From assembly GCF_007747215.1 (NCBI RefSeq), contig NZ_CP036273.1, positions 4,882,322-4,946,321 on the forward strand: a stretch of DNA of 64,000 bases, written 5' to 3'. A program made the translations under genes and the position numbers. This stretch comes from Urbifossiella limnaea. GTDB taxonomy: Bacteria; Planctomycetota; Planctomycetia; Gemmatales; Gemmataceae. The notes beneath the pieces are model-generated. The model searched no databases. It worked only from the letters and a program-made list of their open reading frames with translations, and had not been told where the DNA came from. Positions 52,176 to 60,506 of this stretch are shown in pieces. Positions within the stretch are counted from its first letter, which is position 1. Every line of letters starts with the position of its first letter.

Positions 52176-53225
52176 ATGCGCGCCGCACTTGTCCGCCCGC
52201 TCGCCGGCTGGCGCCGGCCGCGCCCCGCGCTCGCGCGGCCGGCGCTACGAGCGACCCGCGCCCGCCGGGCGCGCTTCGCGGTGCTCCTCACCCCGCTTGC
52301 CACCGCTCTGATCCTGTCTGCCGCATGGGTGGGGGTGGAGACGGTCCGCCCTGAGGTCGTCGATCCCGACTACTTCCAGCGCCGCGACACCCTCCGCGCC
52401 CGCGTCGCCGAGAACCCCGGCAAGCCGCTCGCGGTCGTCATCGGCAGTTCGCGGATGGTGCAGGGGTTCTCCCCCGACACGCTCCCGGACCCGGCCGGCG
52501 GCCCGGTGCTGTGGTTCAACGCCTCGCACTTCGGCGCCGGGCCAGTGCTCAACAGCGTCGTCCTGTCGCGCCTCCTCGCCGACGGCGTGCGGCCCGACGT
52601 GGTCGTGTTCGAGGTGATGCCGGCATTCTGCGTGAGCGAGAACGCCCCGTTCCTGGCTCACCACCTCACGCACCGCGACCTGGCCGGCATTCACCGCTAC
52701 ACGCCGCCGGGCGAACTCGACCTGAGCTACCTCCGCTTCCGACTGACGCGGCCGGCCCGACTCACCCGTGTCGCCGAGCCGTTCGCCGGCATCATCCCGC
52801 CGCTCCCTTATGGAGGCAACCCGACGCCGATCATCGACGTGACCGAGGAGGATCGAGCGGCGAGGCTGGTCGTTCAGACGCGGGCCCTTGGCGCGGCCCT
52901 GAAGCGCGTGACCGTTCGCCCGGAGGCCGACCGCGCCCTGCGGGCGTCGCTGAAGCTGTGCCGCGAGCGCGGCATCACGCCTGTTTTGGTGTTCTCGCCG
53001 GAGGGGCCGACCTTCCGCGCCTTCTACAACGCCGCGGCGCTGGCCCGGTTCGAGGGGTACGTGGCGGACGTGGCGCGGGAGAACGGCGTGCGTCTGATCG
53101 ACGCCCGCGACTGGCTCGCCGAGTCGGACTTCATGGACTCGCACCACCCACTGCACCGCGGGTCGGTGGCCTTCACGGCCCGGCTGGTTGCAGACCTGGG
53201 GCCGGTTTCCGACCGGCCGCGCTGA
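52176..53225 (+). CDS. SGNH-hydrolase-like protein with N-terminal membrane anchor
   Basis: The 349-residue protein has an Arg-rich N-terminus, then one membrane helix (FAVLLTPLATALILSAAWVG). The soluble domain has VVIGSSRMVQGF, resembling the nucleophile Ser block of SGNH/GDSL enzymes. It also has DSHHPLHRGSVAFT near the C-terminus, resembling the DxxH block. Planctomycetes have similar proteins near polysaccharide genes, where acetyl transfer or removal is suspected. The function is not proven. A strong palindrome lies within the first 25 codons, so a downstream GTG at 52281 is a possible alternative start. Confidence 0.65.
   Translation: MRAALVRPLAGWRRPRPALARPALRATRARRARFAVLLTPLATALILSAAWVGVETVRPEVVDPDYFQRRDTLRARVAENPGKPLAVVIGSSRMVQGFSPDTLPDPAGGPVLWFNASHFGAGPVLNSVVLSRLLADGVRPDVVVFEVMPAFCVSENAPFLAHHLTHRDLAGIHRYTPPGELDLSYLRFRLTRPARLTRVAEPFAGIIPPLPYGGNPTPIIDVTEEDRAARLVVQTRALGAALKRVTVRPEADRALRASLKLCRERGITPVLVFSPEGPTFRAFYNAAALARFEGYVADVARENGVRLIDARDWLAESDFMDSHHPLHRGSVAFTARLVADLGPVSDRPR
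52211..52245. repeat. GC palindrome inside the 5' end of the SGNH-like gene
   Basis: Perfect 12-base arms (52211-52222 and 52234-52245) enclose an 11-base loop. It may be a repetitive palindromic unit or a structure limiting translation. Confidence 0.6.
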
Positions 53226-53254
53226 CCACGGCCGGTTGGAAACCGGGCACACGG

Positions 53255-54442
53255 TTAGGCCCGGCTCTTGGGGTGGCGGAACGGCACCCAGCCGCCGTCG
53301 GCCTTGCTGCTCTCCACGCACTTCGTGATGAACAGCATTCCCTCCACGCCGTCGTACACGTTCGGGTACACCGTGTTCGTCGTCTCGAAGCTCTGGCCCG
53401 CGGCGCGCTTCACCATCGCGTCGTAGGCCGTGGTGTACACGTTGGCGAACGCCTCGAAGAACGCCTCCGGGTGGCCGCTCGGCAGCCGCGACGCCGCCCC
53501 CGCCGCCGCCCCCAGGTACGGGCCGCCGTTGCGGGTGTAGATCTTGTGCGGCTCGCCGTTCTTCCGCACGATCAGCTTGTTCGGCTCCTCCTGGTGCCAC
53601 TCCAGCGCCGCCTTCGTCCCGTCCACCTCGATGAACAGGTCGTTCTCCCGCCCGTGGCTGATCTGGCTCGCCGTCACCGTGCCGAGCGCCCCGTTCTCGA
53701 ACCGCACCGCGGCGACGCCGTAGTCGTCCAGCGCCCGGCCCTCGACGAACACCTTCAGCAGGCAGCTGATCTGCTTCGGCTGGAGCCCGGTGATGTAGCG
53801 GCCGAGGTTGTAGGCGTGGGTGCCGATGTCGCCGAAGCAGCCGGCGATGCCGCTCTTCGACGGGTCGGTCCGCCACGCCGCCTGCTTCTGGTTGTCGCTC
53901 TCCAGCCGGGTGCGGAGCCAGCCCTGGATGTAGTTGCTGCGGACGGCGTTGATCTCGCCGAGCTCGCCGTTCAGCACCATCTCGCGGGCCTGCCGCACGA
54001 GCGGGTAGCCGGTGTAATTGTGCGTCACGGCGAAGACGACGCCGGACTTCTCGACCACCTTCAGCAGCTCCTCGGCCTGCGCGAGGTCGAACGTCAGCGG
54101 CTTGTCGCAAATGACGTTGAACCCGGCCTCGGCGAACGTCTTGGCGATCTCGAAGTGCGTGTGATTCGGTGTGGCGACGGACACGAAATCGACCGGGTCC
54201 GGCCGCTTCTTCTCGGCCGCGGCCATCTCCTTGAAGGAGGTGTAGGCGCGCTCCTCGGCGATGTCGTAGTCGGCGGCGGAAGCCTTCGCGCGGGCGGCGT
54301 CGGAGGAGAGCGCCCCGGCGACGAGGGCGGCGCGGTTGTCGAGGACGGCGGCGGTGGCGTGGACGCGGCCGATGAACGACCCCTGGCCGCCGCCGATCAG
54401 GCCCATGCGGAGCTTGCGGTTCAGTGGCGCGTTGGTGGGCAC
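53255..54442 (-). CDS. Gfo/Idh/MocA family oxidoreductase
   Basis: The protein has 395 residues from a GTG at 54442 with GGAG upstream. The Rossmann motif is [39 protein letters not shown] holds the family DKP/EKP lysine. [18 protein letters not shown] carries a family GxH-type catalytic region. The C-terminal domain is longer than in the paralogue at 51161. It is a probable NAD(P)-dependent sugar or cyclitol dehydrogenase; substrate unknown. It stands alone, convergent to the SGNH-like gene and divergent from the glycosylase gene. Confidence 0.9.
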   Translation of the reverse strand: MPTNAPLNRKLRMGLIGGGQGSFIGRVHATAAVLDNRAALVAGALSSDAARAKASAADYDIAEERAYTSFKEMAAAEKKRPDPVDFVSVATPNHTHFEIAKTFAEAGFNVICDKPLTFDLAQAEELLKVVEKSGVVFAVTHNYTGYPLVRQAREMVLNGELGEINAVRSNYIQGWLRTRLESDNQKQAAWRTDPSKSGIAGCFGDIGTHAYNLGRYITGLQPKQISCLLKVFVEGRALDDYGVAAVRFENGALGTVTASQISHGRENDLFIEVDGTKAALEWHQEEPNKLIVRKNGEPHKIYTRNGGPYLGAAAGAASRLPSGHPEAFFEAFANVYTTAYDAMVKRAAGQSFETTNTVYPNVYDGVEGMLFITKCVESSKADGGWVPFRHPKSRA

Positions 54443-54516
54443 GGGCGGGTCTCCGGGGAGGGGGAAGCGTGCCGAGATTGTAAGCACCCGCCCGCCCCGC
54501 GTGCTACAATGGCCGC

Positions 54517-55158
54517 ATGTCCACTACCAACCCGCACGCCAAGGCCGTCCGCCACCTCACGCGCAAGTGCCCGGTCATGAAGCGACTCGTGGCACAGGTC
54601 GGCCCTTGCACCTGGGCGCCGGCGAGCGACGACCCGTTCACCATGCTCGTCCGCTGCGTCGTCTACCAACAGATTTCGACGAAGGCGGCGAAGTCGATCT
54701 TCGACAGGCTCCTCGCCGCGCTGGGCGGGGCGCCGCTCGGCCGCGAGCGGGTGCTGGCGCTGACCGAGGCCGAGTTCCGCGCCTGCGGCGTGTCCGGGCC
54801 GAAGCAGCGCGCCATCCGGGCCGTCGCCGAACACGTCGGCAGCAACCCCGAGTTGCTGCCCGGAATCGAGGAGCGCGACGAGCTGACGCTGCGGAAGCAG
54901 TTGGTGGCGATCAAGGGGATCGGCAACTGGTCCGTGGACATGTTCCTGATGTTCGGCCTGGCCCGGCCCGACGTGCTGCCGGTCGGCGATTACGGGTTGC
55001 GCGCCGGCGTGATGAAAGCGTTCGAGCTGGCAGCACTACCGACACCCGCGGAAGTCGCGGAGTTGTGCGGCCACTGGAAGCCGTACAGCAGCGTCGGCAC
55101 CTGGTACATCTGGCGGAGCCTCGGCGGCCCCGTGCCGCAGTCCGGCGACGGCGGCTGA
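54517..55158 (+). CDS. AlkA-like DNA-3-methyladenine glycosylase (HhH-GPD)
   Basis: The 213-residue protein has RCVVYQQISTKAAKSIFDRL near residue 47 and the helix-hairpin-helix with Gly/Pro-type loop LVAIKGIGNWSVDMFLMFGL. VLPVGDYGLRAG follows, with the likely catalytic Asp. It ends with WYIWR as in AlkA-type enzymes. It would excise alkylated purines in base excision repair. It is shorter than E. coli AlkA because the N-terminal beta domain is absent, as in many bacterial homologues. Confidence 0.88.
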   Translation: MSTTNPHAKAVRHLTRKCPVMKRLVAQVGPCTWAPASDDPFTMLVRCVVYQQISTKAAKSIFDRLLAALGGAPLGRERVLALTEAEFRACGVSGPKQRAIRAVAEHVGSNPELLPGIEERDELTLRKQLVAIKGIGNWSVDMFLMFGLARPDVLPVGDYGLRAGVMKAFELAALPTPAEVAELCGHWKPYSSVGTWYIWRSLGGPVPQSGDGG

Positions 55159-55243
55159 TCGCTTGACAGCCTTTCTCGCGGCGGCGACACTACCACTCCT
55201 CCCCGTCACAACGTGCGCTTCGTCCCGACCCGGGGGGCCGGTC

Positions 55244-57007
55244 ATGCCGCGGTGGTTCGCGTTGTTGGGTGCTTGCCTCGTCCTACCCGCCCTCGCCCCG
55301 GCCCAGGACACGCCCGCAAAGGCGTTCACGTCGGCCGACTTCGAGGCGTTCCTCAAGACGACCCTGAAGCTCGAGTACGAGAAGGGCGACGGCGCGAACG
55401 GCTTCACCTACGACCTCGTCGGCACGCCGTACTTCGCGTCGTTCAACGACAAGGCGAAGTACGTCAACTTCCACGTCACGCACCCGAAGGGCCGGCTGAC
55501 CGCGGAGGCGACGCTCGACCGCATCAACGACTGGAACCGCAAGGCCATCTACTCGCGCGCCTTCCTGGCGACCGGCGGCAACGGCGTGAAGTACGAGGCC
55601 GTCATGAGCCTCGCCGACGGCGCGACCCCGGCGCAGCTGAAGGCCTTCTACGACCGCTTCAACAGGGAGCACGCCGACTTCAGCAAGCACTTCGGCGGGG
55701 TGAAGCCACCGCCGCCCGAGACGACCGGCCCGCCGGAGGTCGTGAAGATGGGCTTCCCCGCGGCCCGGTTCGACCCCGACGACCCCGCCAAGAGCGACAC
55801 CGGCTGGGAGGTCACCTGGGACATCCCAAATCTCACGCGCCGCGGCGGCATGAGCGACAGCCGGGTGCTGCGGATCGTGAGCGCCAGGTTCTCGTGGAAG
55901 GACGCGAAGAAGCAGCCGCGGTCGCTGGTGGTGGCGCGGAACCTGATGCTGGCGGAGGCGTTCAGCCAGTACGACAACAAGGAGACGTGCTTCCTGGACG
56001 TGGCCAAGATCGGCACCCCGATGCTAAAGGCCAACAAGGATTTCCTCGGCCCACTGTGCGTCGGCCCAGGGAAGATTCTGGCGTCGACCAACGCCGACCA
56101 CGACGGCAAGGTGTACCAGGAGCTCCACTACGACGGCCTGCGCTGGATGGGCGTGTACGACAAGGTTCACGCCCGCGGCGGCGAGAAGCTGGTACTGTGG
56201 GCCGCGATGCGGTCGGGGAACTACGCCTTCCTGATGGAGTACAACTTCACCGACGACGGCCGCATCGTCAGCCGGCTGGGGTTCACCGCGCACAACCTGT
56301 TCGACCGGGCCGTGCTCCCGAAGGAGAAGGGCGTACCGCACCGGGCCATGCGCACGAAGGACGGCGACGTCCACGCCCACTTCGGCTGCTGGCGGATGGA
56401 GTTCGACCTGCACGACCCCGACCGCAACCTCGGCGGCGGCGATCAGAACGCGATCCAGCTGGTGAGCCGCAAGTTCGCCGACGGCAAGTTCGGGCTGAAG
56501 CCGCTGCCCTTCCCCGGCGTGGACGCAGCGGGCAAGGCGGTGACGGAGCCGCGGGAGGGGAAGGCGAAGTGGGTGGCGACGGAGTTCACGACGCTGCGGG
56601 CGGAGAGCAAGGCGGTGAAGAACACGCGCGGCCAGCCGATCGCCTACGACCTGATGTCGAGCCGGACGGGGGCGGCGTCGGAGTTCCTGCCGCTGGGGAA
56701 CACGAAATACGTGGACATGGACTTCATCAACTACGACTACTGGGTGACGCGGACGCCGGACGTGTTCCGGCACTACTACAAGGTGCCGTTGCTGGCGGCG
56801 GGCGGGCGGCCGCTGGCGGGCGAGCGGGCGACGGTGTGGCACTCGGTGGGCGGCCTGCACGCCCCGCGCGACGAGGACTTCGGCCCCGGCGGCGTGGACG
56901 CGGCCCGCGGGGCGGCGCTGACGGAGTGGGTGGGCTTCACGCTGAAGCCGCGCAACCTGTTCGACGGCACGCCGCTGTTCACGCGCCCGATCGAGGAGGC
57001 GAAGTAA
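55244..57007 (+). CDS. Secreted YbjN-like/divergent copper amine oxidase fusion
   Basis: The 587-residue protein starts at an ATG at 55244 with a signal peptide (MPRWFALLGACLVLPALAPA). Residues about 28-150 resemble the YbjN fold (FEAFLKTTLKLEYE, RINDWNRKAIYSRAFLA). Residues about 165-587 resemble a copper amine oxidase. Tyr327 lies in GNYAF where GNYDY carries the TPQ cofactor. Copper ligands would be His377/His379 (VHAHFG) and His539 (GLHAPRDED). Asp252 (CFLDVAKIG) fits the catalytic base. Spacings (50/52 residues from Tyr to HxH, 160 to the third His) match the E. coli enzyme closely. The Asp after the TPQ Tyr is Ala, so activity is uncertain. Confidence 0.75.
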   Translation: MPRWFALLGACLVLPALAPAQDTPAKAFTSADFEAFLKTTLKLEYEKGDGANGFTYDLVGTPYFASFNDKAKYVNFHVTHPKGRLTAEATLDRINDWNRKAIYSRAFLATGGNGVKYEAVMSLADGATPAQLKAFYDRFNREHADFSKHFGGVKPPPPETTGPPEVVKMGFPAARFDPDDPAKSDTGWEVTWDIPNLTRRGGMSDSRVLRIVSARFSWKDAKKQPRSLVVARNLMLAEAFSQYDNKETCFLDVAKIGTPMLKANKDFLGPLCVGPGKILASTNADHDGKVYQELHYDGLRWMGVYDKVHARGGEKLVLWAAMRSGNYAFLMEYNFTDDGRIVSRLGFTAHNLFDRAVLPKEKGVPHRAMRTKDGDVHAHFGCWRMEFDLHDPDRNLGGGDQNAIQLVSRKFADGKFGLKPLPFPGVDAAGKAVTEPREGKAKWVATEFTTLRAESKAVKNTRGQPIAYDLMSSRTGAASEFLPLGNTKYVDMDFINYDYWVTRTPDVFRHYYKVPLLAAGGRPLAGERATVWHSVGGLHAPRDEDFGPGGVDAARGAALTEWVGFTLKPRNLFDGTPLFTRPIEEAK

Positions 57008-57226
57008 TAGTAGCTGCGTTTAGACCAGATAGCCCAGCTGCGAATATCCTTTGGGCAGCCTGTTGAATCTGCGTCTTAACACACTCTTCCACGAATATCT
57101 GTATCGAATCTTTCTCAATGATTCGTTCAATCACGACCTCCGTCAACCACGCCAGGTAACTCTTCTCCCCAATCTTGATGTCTTGGATCTCACTTTCAAC
57201 GTTTTCATGAACTCGCTCGGCGACTA

Positions 57227-57249
57227 AGCAGGTCCGCAGAAGTTCTTTC
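57227..57249. repeat. IS630 left terminal inverted repeat
   Basis: This 23-base end begins AGCAGGTCCGCAG directly after the TA target. Confidence 0.92.
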
Positions 57250-57289
57250 GCAAGCGGCCCTATCGTGGTAGCCTCCCGGGTAGGGGAGG

Positions 57290-58346
57290 ATGGCCGTGGA
57301 CGCCTTGACACTGACGTACTGGCAGCGACGGCACCTGGAACAGCAACTCCGCTCCACCCGCGATGCCCGCGTGTACCGCCGCACCCTCGCGGTCCTGGGG
57401 GTCGCCGATGGGGAACCGGTCGCCTCCGTCGCCGGCCGGCTCCGGGTCACACTCCGGGCGGTCTACCACTGGGTCGCGACCTACGGCCGTGACCACGCCC
57501 CGGCGGCCCTCGCCGACCGCGACCGGTCCGGGCGGCCCCGCCTGCTGACCCCGTCGGACCGGGAGCTGCTCCGCGAACTCCTGGGCCGCTCTCCCCAGGA
57601 GGTGGGCTACTTCGCCGCCCAGTGGACCGTCCCGTTGCTCCGCGAGCACCTGACCCGCCGCACCGGCCGGCCGTTCTCCGACGACACCCTCCGGCGCGAG
57701 TTGCAGCGGATGAGGTACAGCTGGAAGCGGTCCCGCTACACCCTCGACCCGGACCCCGAGTTCGGGGGGAAAAAAGAGGCGCATCCGGCGGCACATCCGG
57801 CGACTGCCGGCACGTAGCGTCGTCCTGGCGGAGGACGAGACCGACCTGCTGCTGTTCCCGCCGCTGCGGTCCGCCTGGTCGCCCCGGGGCCAGCCCAAGG
57901 AGGTTCTCCTCTGCGGGCGGAACGGCCGGCGGGTGGTCTTCGGGGCGATGAACCTGCGGACCGGCCACCGGCTGTTGGTGCCCCGGGAGCACCAGCGGGC
58001 GGCCGACTTCCAGGCGTTCCTGCGGGTGGTGCGCAGCTCCTACCGGGGCTGGCACGTGGCGATGCTGCTGGACGAGGACCCGAGCCATACGGCCAAGGGG
58101 TCGGTCCGGCTGGCCGACGAGTTCGGGTTCGAGTTGCTGTGGCTGCCCAAGCGGGCACCCCAGCTCAACCCGATGGACACGTTGTGGGGCCAGGCCAAGG
58201 ACGTGGTGAGTGCCGACAAGCAGTACGCCACCCTGGAGGAGCAGGTCGAGCGGTTCATCGCTTACCTCGAGAGCCAGTCACCCGCGTGGGCCTTGAAGAC
58301 CGCCGGCGTCTTCTCTGACGACTTCTGGTTGGGGAACGTCTTGTGA
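57290..58346 (+). CDS. IS630-family transposase, two overlapping frames joined by frameshift
   Basis: The first frame (57290-57817) has an N-terminal helix-turn-helix region (VAGRLRVTLRAVYHWVATYG), a winged-helix part and RYSWKRSRYTLDPDPE. The second frame continues KKRRIRRHIRRL and carries the catalytic domain: VVLAEDETDLLLF (first Asp), MLLDEDPSHTAKG (second Asp) and LNPMDTLWGQAKD (third acidic position, Asp rather than Glu). The switch is to the +1 frame at a G6-A6 run (57764-57775). Loss of one base there by transcriptional slippage, or a +1 ribosomal shift, gives 351 residues, a normal family length. A simple inactivating mutation cannot be excluded. Confidence 0.85.
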
Positions 58347-58367
58347 AAGAACTTCTGCGGACCTGCT
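58345..58367. repeat. IS630 right terminal inverted repeat
   Basis: This is the exact reverse complement of the left end. It overlaps the last codon of the transposase frame and is followed by the TA target copy. Confidence 0.92.
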
Positions 58368-58772
58368 TAGATCACTAATGCTGTTGTCGATCTCCTGCTC
58401 CAAATCAATCCGTTTGTCGAGTACGCGGTGAATAAGGCTACAAATGAAGTCGCTGTTATACTCCTCTTTAACGAAGTCATTGACGTACTTGTCCACCGCA
58501 TTCTGCACAACATCGTCGACCAGATCGGTGATTGCCCCCTCGGCTTGTTGCCGAATCGCTCGATAAATGAGCGCCTCAAACTGCTCGCCTATCTCTTTCA
58601 CTGAATAGGTCTCGCTCAAGGATGATGTCCAATTTCAGAGAGTATCACCCAGCTTCGATCGGATTGCAAGAGGCAAGTGTTTTCCGCGTGTGCCCGAGAC
58701 TGCTCACGCTGCATGAGACTTTCCCTGGTGGCGTCCTCATTGATGCTGAGGGCGGATTGTACCCCACTGGCG

Positions 58773-59321
58773 TCATTTCATGTTCCCGTCGGCGGCGACG
58801 GTACTCTTCATCAACTCCTTCACGTTCGCGGCGCAGAAGCCGTATCCCTTTCGCTCGATGAACTCGAAGATCACGCCGGTCAGCCGGTGCGGGGTGGTGA
58901 AGATCTGGGTCAGGTCGTCGCACTTGAAGGCGTGGTCGGAGGTGAAGTCGCCCCAGCCGTTGGCCACCCACTCCTGCCGCTTCGCCTCCACGTCCGGCAC
59001 CTCGTACGCCAGGTGGTGGATGCCGCCGACGCCGCCGCGGGCCGCGACCCAGTTGCCGACGATGCTCCCCGGCGTCCCCTCGCTCACGAACACCTCGGGG
59101 GCCAGGTGGTACACCACGCCGTCGGGCCCGGGCAGCGAGAACGCCGCGTGCTTCCCCGGCTTCTCCGGCGGCTCCAGCGCCACGCACCGGGCGGCGTCCG
59201 TCTTCTCGTCGTTGAAGAAGATGTCGAACTCGGCCTGGAACGTGTAGCCGAACGCGTCCGACAGGAACTTCACCGTCGCGTCGCGGTCGGCGACCCGGTA
59301 GGCGATGTGATCGAGCCTCAT
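58773..59321 (-). CDS. VOC-superfamily (glyoxalase/HPPD-like) protein
   Basis: The 182-residue protein has two betaalphabetabetabeta modules. Candidate metal ligands are the His in RLDHIAYRV, the His pair in GGIHHLAYEV and the Glu in IFEFIERKGYGF. The latter resembles the C-terminal motif of 4-hydroxyphenylpyruvate dioxygenase and methylmalonyl-CoA epimerase relatives. The reaction cannot be assigned. It is the last gene of a three-gene minus-strand operon after the enolase-superfamily gene (44-base gap). Confidence 0.85.
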   Translation of the reverse strand: MRLDHIAYRVADRDATVKFLSDAFGYTFQAEFDIFFNDEKTDAARCVALEPPEKPGKHAAFSLPGPDGVVYHLAPEVFVSEGTPGSIVGNWVAARGGVGGIHHLAYEVPDVEAKRQEWVANGWGDFTSDHAFKCDDLTQIFTTPHRLTGVIFEFIERKGYGFCAANVKELMKSTVAADGNMK

Positions 59322-59365
59322 GGCTTGCCCTCGTGTGCGGTCGTGCCACTGGAATTCTACGGCCG

Positions 59366-60478
59366 TTATTTCACGCGGTACTTCGCCACCGTCGCCTCGT
59401 TGATGGTCACGCCGAGGCCCGGCGCGTCGCTCACCGTCACCCAGCCGCCCGGCGCCTCGAACACCTCGCGCGTCAGGTCGTGCCGCAGCGGCGAGTCGGC
59501 CATGCAGAACTCGAACACGTCCACGCCCGGCAGCGCGGCCATCACGTGGAGGCTCGCGGCGATCGTGATGCCGCTCTTGAAGCTGTGGTTGCACACCCGC
59601 TTGAACCGCTCCCGCGCCGCCCGCCCGACCGCCAGCATCGTGCTGATCCCGCACCGCCCCGGGTCCGGCTGCACCCAGTCCAGCCCGCCCTCGTCCAGCA
59701 TCCGCACGAACTCGCTCAGCCGGCACTCCGTCTCGCCCGCGGCAATGGGCGTCGGGCTCGCCGCGGACAGCTGCCTGTACCCGGCCAGGTCGGCGGGGTG
59801 GAGCATCTCTTCGAGCCAGTACGGGCGGAACTCGGCGAACTGGTGGCTGCGGCGGATCGCGGTGCGGGCGTCGAAGCACTCGCCGGCGTCCACCAGCAGG
59901 TCGATCCCGTCGCCGAGCCCGCGCCGGGCCTCGCGGACGAGCGCCACGTCGCCGGCTTCGGACTGCCCCATCGGCCCCCAGCCGAACTTAACGGCCGTGA
60001 ACCCGCGGTCGGCCCAGCGGCGGGCGGCTTCGTAGGTCGCGGCAGGGGTGTCGCCGAACAGCACGCTGCTGTACGCCCGGAACCGCGTCTGGAACGGCCC
60101 GCCGAGCAACCGGTATACCGGCTGCCCGAGCGCCTTGCCGGCGATGTCCCACAGGGCCATGTCGATGCCGGCCATCGCGTGAACGGCGACGCCGCCGCCG
60201 GCGAAGTACACGGCGGCGCGGCGCATCCGCTCGTTACACACCTCGACGGCCAGCGGGTCGAGCCCGACCACCACGCGCCCAAGGCCCGAGGCCTGGGTAT
60301 GGCTCATCGGCGCGTCGATGGCGGCCTTCACCACCTCGGGGCTCGAATCGACCTCGCCCCAACCGGAGATGCCGGCATCGGTGTCGACGCGGACGAGACA
60401 GGTGTCCTGGGTGCCGTCCGCGGCGGCGACGACGTTCGGCAGGCGGAGGACGATCGCTTCGACGGCGGTGATCTTCAT
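59366..60478 (-). CDS. Enolase-superfamily enzyme (mandelate racemase/muconate-lactonising type)
   Basis: The protein has 370 residues from the ATG at 60478. An N-terminal capping domain (KITAVEAIVLRLPNVV, ISGWGEVDSSPEVV) is followed by a modified TIM barrel. The likely general base is in AVKFGWGPMG. Metal ligands are in LLVDAGECFD, WLEEMLHP and IAAGETEC. The C-terminal His is in CNHSFKSG. The pattern fits mandelate-racemase or sugar-acid dehydratase subgroups; substrate unknown. The upstream amidinotransferase-like gene ends 28 bases before the start, so they share an operon. Confidence 0.9.
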   Translation of the reverse strand: MKITAVEAIVLRLPNVVAAADGTQDTCLVRVDTDAGISGWGEVDSSPEVVKAAIDAPMSHTQASGLGRVVVGLDPLAVEVCNERMRRAAVYFAGGGVAVHAMAGIDMALWDIAGKALGQPVYRLLGGPFQTRFRAYSSVLFGDTPAATYEAARRWADRGFTAVKFGWGPMGQSEAGDVALVREARRGLGDGIDLLVDAGECFDARTAIRRSHQFAEFRPYWLEEMLHPADLAGYRQLSAASPTPIAAGETECRLSEFVRMLDEGGLDWVQPDPGRCGISTMLAVGRAARERFKRVCNHSFKSGITIAASLHVMAALPGVDVFEFCMADSPLRHDLTREVFEAPGGWVTVSDAPGLGVTINEATVAKYRVK

Positions 60479-60506
60479 GGACGGGGTTCCTCGGGTTGCG
60501 GTCAAC

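Larger units (their letters stand above)
57227..58367 (+). mobile_element. IS630-family insertion sequence
   Basis: The element is 1141 bases with perfect 23-base terminal inverted repeats (57227-57249 and 58345-58367). It is flanked by a duplicated TA (57225-57226 and 58368-58369), the target of the IS630/Tc1/mariner superfamily. It contains one transposase gene in two frames. The GC-rich IS sits inside AT-rich DNA. Intact ends and clean target duplication suggest a recent insertion. Confidence 0.93.
56979..58619 (-). pseudogene. AT-rich gene of unknown function, split by an IS630-type element
   Basis: The N-terminal half reads from an ATG at 58619 and the C-terminal half ends at 56979. Deleting 57227-58367 and one TA joins NSISDL to VAERVHENVE in frame and restores a 165-residue protein. 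The product is acidic and mostly helical (QFEALIYRAIRQQAEGAI, EKSYLAWLTEVVIERIIE); I do not recognise the family. The flanks are clearly AT-richer than the window (26 of 60 bases G+C at 58441-58500), which suggests acquisition by transfer. Its last 29 bases overlap the convergent amine-oxidase-like gene. Confidence 0.85.
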
